Notes under the pieces: generated by a model
What the model was told of the DNA's origin: nothing
Databases searched by the model: none
Seen by the model: the letters and a program-made list of their open reading frames with translations, nothing else
In this document: positions 7,367 through 8,867 of the stretch, one piece after another
Layout of the letters: each line of letters opens with the position of its first letter
Position numbering within the stretch: the stretch's first letter is position 1
DNA from: Methylococcaceae bacterium UBA1147
GTDB taxonomy: Bacteria > Pseudomonadota > Gammaproteobacteria > Methylococcales > UBA1147
Reading direction: 5' to 3'
Assembly: GCA_002311315.1 (NCBI GenBank)
Contig: DBZZ01000053.1
Location: forward strand, 6,595 to 15,461
Length of the DNA stretch: 8,867 bases
Program-made: the position numbers and the translations under genes

Positions 7367-7700
7367 TTCGAACTAAACCTCGGTTAATTTTGCCGGAATA
7401 CAGACCGGCCCTGACCCCAACCGGGTTGCCATCGCGGAAACGACAATACCAAAGATTCGGGGAACTGACGAGTCACGGGAAGCGGCTCTACTGACCGGCA
7501 TCGATTCCTGCCGCCTCTACGAATCGGAAATTGTACTCGACGCATGGCCCAAATAGAATTGTGCGTATCTTCATTGGATCGACAACGGCCCGCTCCCTAC
7601 CGGCGTTTGTCTGTGTCTCGATTTAGTCGTTACTCCTGCCAGAAACCGCACAAATCACGGATAAACAGAAACTTTGAAAAAAATCCCAAAAAAAGTTGGA
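7367..7700. promoter_or_regulatory. Divergent regulatory region between ABC block and candidate sRNA
   Basis: No protein gene is supported here. Toward the ABC block, TGGTATTGT on the minus strand (7451-7443) resembles an extended -10 about 80 bases before the binding-protein ATG, without a good -35. Toward the right, GG-N10-GC at 7576-7589 on the plus strand has sigma-54 spacing but only a partial consensus (the -12 TT is missing). An A-rich tract lies at 7674-7694. Promoter assignments are weak. Confidence 0.3.
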
Positions 7701-7766
7701 TCCCGGGGACTTTTACATTAGACTCAGTTCCAGCTTCAGGGAAGGGGCTCGAACACAGAATCGTCT

Positions 7767-7795
7767 AAAAGGAGGATCCCCCTCAGAAGGAGGGA
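7767..7795 (+). promoter_or_regulatory. GGAGG / CCCCCTC / GGAGG switch-like element
   Basis: AAAAGGAGGA (7767-7776) and AAGGAGGG (7787-7794) flank CCCCCTC (7778-7784). The central pyrimidine tract can pair with the right purine tract (CCCTC with GAGGG, 5 bp, short loop); pairing with the left one would need a very tight loop. As RNA, the central tract could mask an anti-16S-like GGAGG. No start codon lies at normal distance from either, so translation control is not demonstrated. Confidence 0.35.
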
Positions 7796-7884
7796 AAATA
7801 ATAATAACAATAGCACTGTGTTAAGTTCTGATCGTAACTTCGTCGAAGAATCGGTTGGTAACAAACTAAATAATAATAATAGAT

Positions 7885-7909
7885 GGCCCGCTCATTCAGC
7901 GGGCCTTTT
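7885..7909 (+). terminator. Intrinsic terminator of the candidate sRNA
   Basis: GGCCCGCT (7885-7892) pairs perfectly with AGCGGGCC (7898-7905) around a five-base CATTC loop. The 8-bp GC-rich stem is followed at once by TTTT, then GTTTG. The minus strand lacks a T-run at the equivalent place, so the terminator works rightward only. Confidence 0.88.
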
Positions 7910-8509
7910 GTTTGATATCAGCTTGATCCATCTTCAGGCATCTCGAAAGATCAAGTTTCGAAGACTGCACGGAAATCTTAACACCGACAGACATCCGCCA
8001 CTCCGACTGGAACCTATGCAGCTAGCCGTGGCTAAAATCCGCAGCCTTTTGCAACTGAGACGAGGTCATCAGTTTGCCAGGCACCTCCTTCCTTTCTGCG
8101 GCCTACTCGAATCTGGTCAAAGTCTCAGCGTCAACAAACCTAGAGGCCAGGCAAGGTCCGGCGGTACTCCGATACTCTCCCAGCACCTCTAGCCGAGGTT
8201 ATACTGGGCCTACATCCCCTTCGGTCAGACGCCTGGGTTTGTCCCCTATGGGAGCCCTTCTTGTCCTTAGGCATCCCCGTTAAGTCGTACATCACCCAAC
8301 GTTTGAACTGTGCTTCCGGCTCGCCCGGTGTCGCCTTGGCCCTGCGATTGGGGAAGCGGTTCCGGCTTGCCTCGCATGCCGCCGCAACCGGGATTCGGGG
8401 TGGTTGAAACCGGTTGCCAACCCGACTCTAATAGAAGACGCAAGATTAACACCAACCCATCGGCCTCTTCTGGAGATTTCGATTTGAATGACAGCAAGTG
8501 CGGGAACCC
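7910..8509. other. 600-bp stretch without a recognised gene
   Basis: No frame here resembles a known protein. The longest frames on either strand are short, start without ribosome binding sites and have unremarkable residue make-up. One plus-strand frame is open from 8144 to a TGA at 8404-8406 but has no early start codon. I see no tRNA, CRISPR or insertion-sequence ends. An 8-bp inverted repeat is listed separately. The stretch may hold the promoter of the lipocalin gene or remains of a lost gene. Confidence 0.4.
8384..8417. repeat. 8-bp perfect inverted repeat upstream of the lipocalin gene
   Basis: GCAACCGG at 8384-8391 and CCGGTTGC at 8410-8417 are perfect reverse complements around an 18-bp spacer, about 90 bp before the lipocalin start. 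It could be an operator for a dimeric regulator or an RNA hairpin. One copy only is seen, so chance is possible. Confidence 0.35.
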
Positions 8510-8867
8510 ATGAACCGAAGCACCAAACTTTTGCTTCTGCTGGTTTTCCTGGCCGGCACTGGATACTACCTACTTCAGGCACCCCCGCACCCGATAAAGT
8601 CACCGGGCATCTCGATCAACTCCATTCTTGCGTCCGAACGAAATCTTCGTCCAGCAACCCTGTCGCTAAAAAAACTCCGGTTTCCTCTCGACCATGGCAT
8701 TCATGCCGAATCCAGCAGCGAAATCTGGAGACTGATTGGGAAGCTTAAAACGGACACCGGCAAGCACCTGGCACTGGAAGCCACCTTCGTCCGCCTCAAA
8801 CTAGACGCCGGGCAATCGGAAAGGCAATCAGCGTGGAATGCAGAGCAGGTTTTTCTCTTCTCCTGGC
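8510..8867 (+). CDS. AttH/CrtC-like lipocalin family protein, 3'-truncated by window end
   Basis: Only the first 119 codons are inside the window. The N-terminus is a signal peptide or membrane anchor: a basic start, then a run of leucines to about residue 23, with no lipobox cysteine. Residues from about 57 onward follow the opening of the AttH/CrtC-like lipocalin family: LRFPLDHGIHAE, then a strand pair around IGKLKTDTGKHLALEATFVRL, then SAWNAEQVFLFSW. The family signature E-W-W-Y-x-T-G reads EIWRLIG here, so the first strand is diverged. Related proteins are secreted and often encoded beside FtsX-like ABC permeases; none is seen upstream. The ATG at 8510-8512 has only a poor ribosome binding site; GTG at 8498 in the same frame is an alternative, and a TGA at 8489 closes the frame. 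Confidence 0.6.
   Translation, partial: MNRSTKLLLLLVFLAGTGYYLLQAPPHPIKSPGISINSILASERNLRPATLSLKKLRFPLDHGIHAESSSEIWRLIGKLKTDTGKHLALEATFVRLKLDAGQSERQSAWNAEQVFLFSW

Larger units (their letters stand above)
7711..7909 (+). ncRNA. Candidate Hfq/Crc-binding small RNA (CrcZ/CrcY-like decoy), 5' end uncertain
   Basis: This intergenic segment ends in a strong intrinsic terminator and contains two runs of A-R-N triplets: AATAATAATAACAATAGC at 7797-7814 (six triplets) and AATAATAATAATAGA at 7869-7883 (five triplets). Such runs bind the distal face of Hfq. In Pseudomonas the same pattern (AAnAAnAA, CA motif) is recognised by Hfq with Crc in catabolite-repressed mRNAs and their decoy RNAs CrcZ and CrcY. 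No coding frame fits the unit: the GGAGG sequences lack a properly spaced ATG, GTG or TTG, and the GTG frame from 7818 runs through the terminator. A TACATT -10-like hexamer lies at 7714-7719; the poor sigma-54-like site at 7576-7589 would instead give about 310 nt. Three ANGGA sequences (7738, 7769, 7787) also leave room for an RsmA/CsrA target. The RNA-gene call is reasonable; the decoy function is inferred. Confidence 0.5.

Noticed and set aside
7797..7883. AAT repeats as a simple-sequence artefact or CRISPR-like repeat
   Set aside because: The two runs differ, include non-AAT triplets (AAC, AGC, AGA) that still fit A-R-N, and have no regular spacer structure.
7818..8192. GTG-initiated frame starting inside the candidate sRNA
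   Set aside because: It reads straight through the terminator hairpin, has no properly spaced ribosome binding site and begins in the A-R-N region; its asparagine run is a by-product of the AAT repeats.

Overview
The window looks like chromosomal DNA of a proteobacterium, most likely a gammaproteobacterium of moderately high G+C. This rests on an Escherichia-type cyclopropane fatty acid synthase and an ABC cassette of the kind found beside PQQ-dependent alcohol dehydrogenases in Gamma- and Betaproteobacteria. I cannot name a genus.

Layout. Positions 1-322 hold no recognisable gene, only a 7-bp inverted repeat. Cyclopropane-fatty-acyl-phospholipid synthase (cfa, 323-1438, +) follows and converges on a leftward gene block. 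That block, read from right to left on the minus strand, holds: a periplasmic ABC substrate-binding protein (7366-6161), an exported YVTN-type beta-propeller (6009-5044), an ABC ATPase (5047-4304), an ABC-2 permease (4302-3499), a dTDP-glucose 4,6-dehydratase-like frame interrupted by one amber codon (3498-2458), and a MOSC-domain protein (2319-1669). Propeller, ATPase, permease and dehydratase-like gene are packed with a 4-bp overlap (ATGA), a 1-base gap and an abutting TGA/ATG, so they look translationally coupled. The binding protein and propeller are separated by 151 bp carrying a possible internal promoter.

The four ABC-associated genes match, in type and order, the conserved module annotated as the ABC transporter of the PQQ-dependent alcohol dehydrogenase system (ped/exa-type clusters). 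No quinoprotein dehydrogenase or cytochrome lies in the window. The sugar-nucleotide dehydratase-like gene at its tail is unusual and appears to be decaying.

Rightward of the ABC block, positions 7367-8509 contain no convincing protein gene. Within this gap is a compact unit on the plus strand: a purine-rich GGAGG / CCCCCTC / GGAGG element, two uninterrupted runs of A-R-N triplets (the distal-face Hfq, or Hfq/Crc, recognition pattern), and a strong intrinsic terminator at 7885-7909. I read this as a candidate small regulatory RNA of the CrcZ/CrcY decoy kind. It is the most interesting item in the window. About 600 bp of unassigned sequence follows, then the 5' part of an AttH/CrtC-like lipocalin gene (8510 to the window edge, +) that lacks the family's usual WWY motif.
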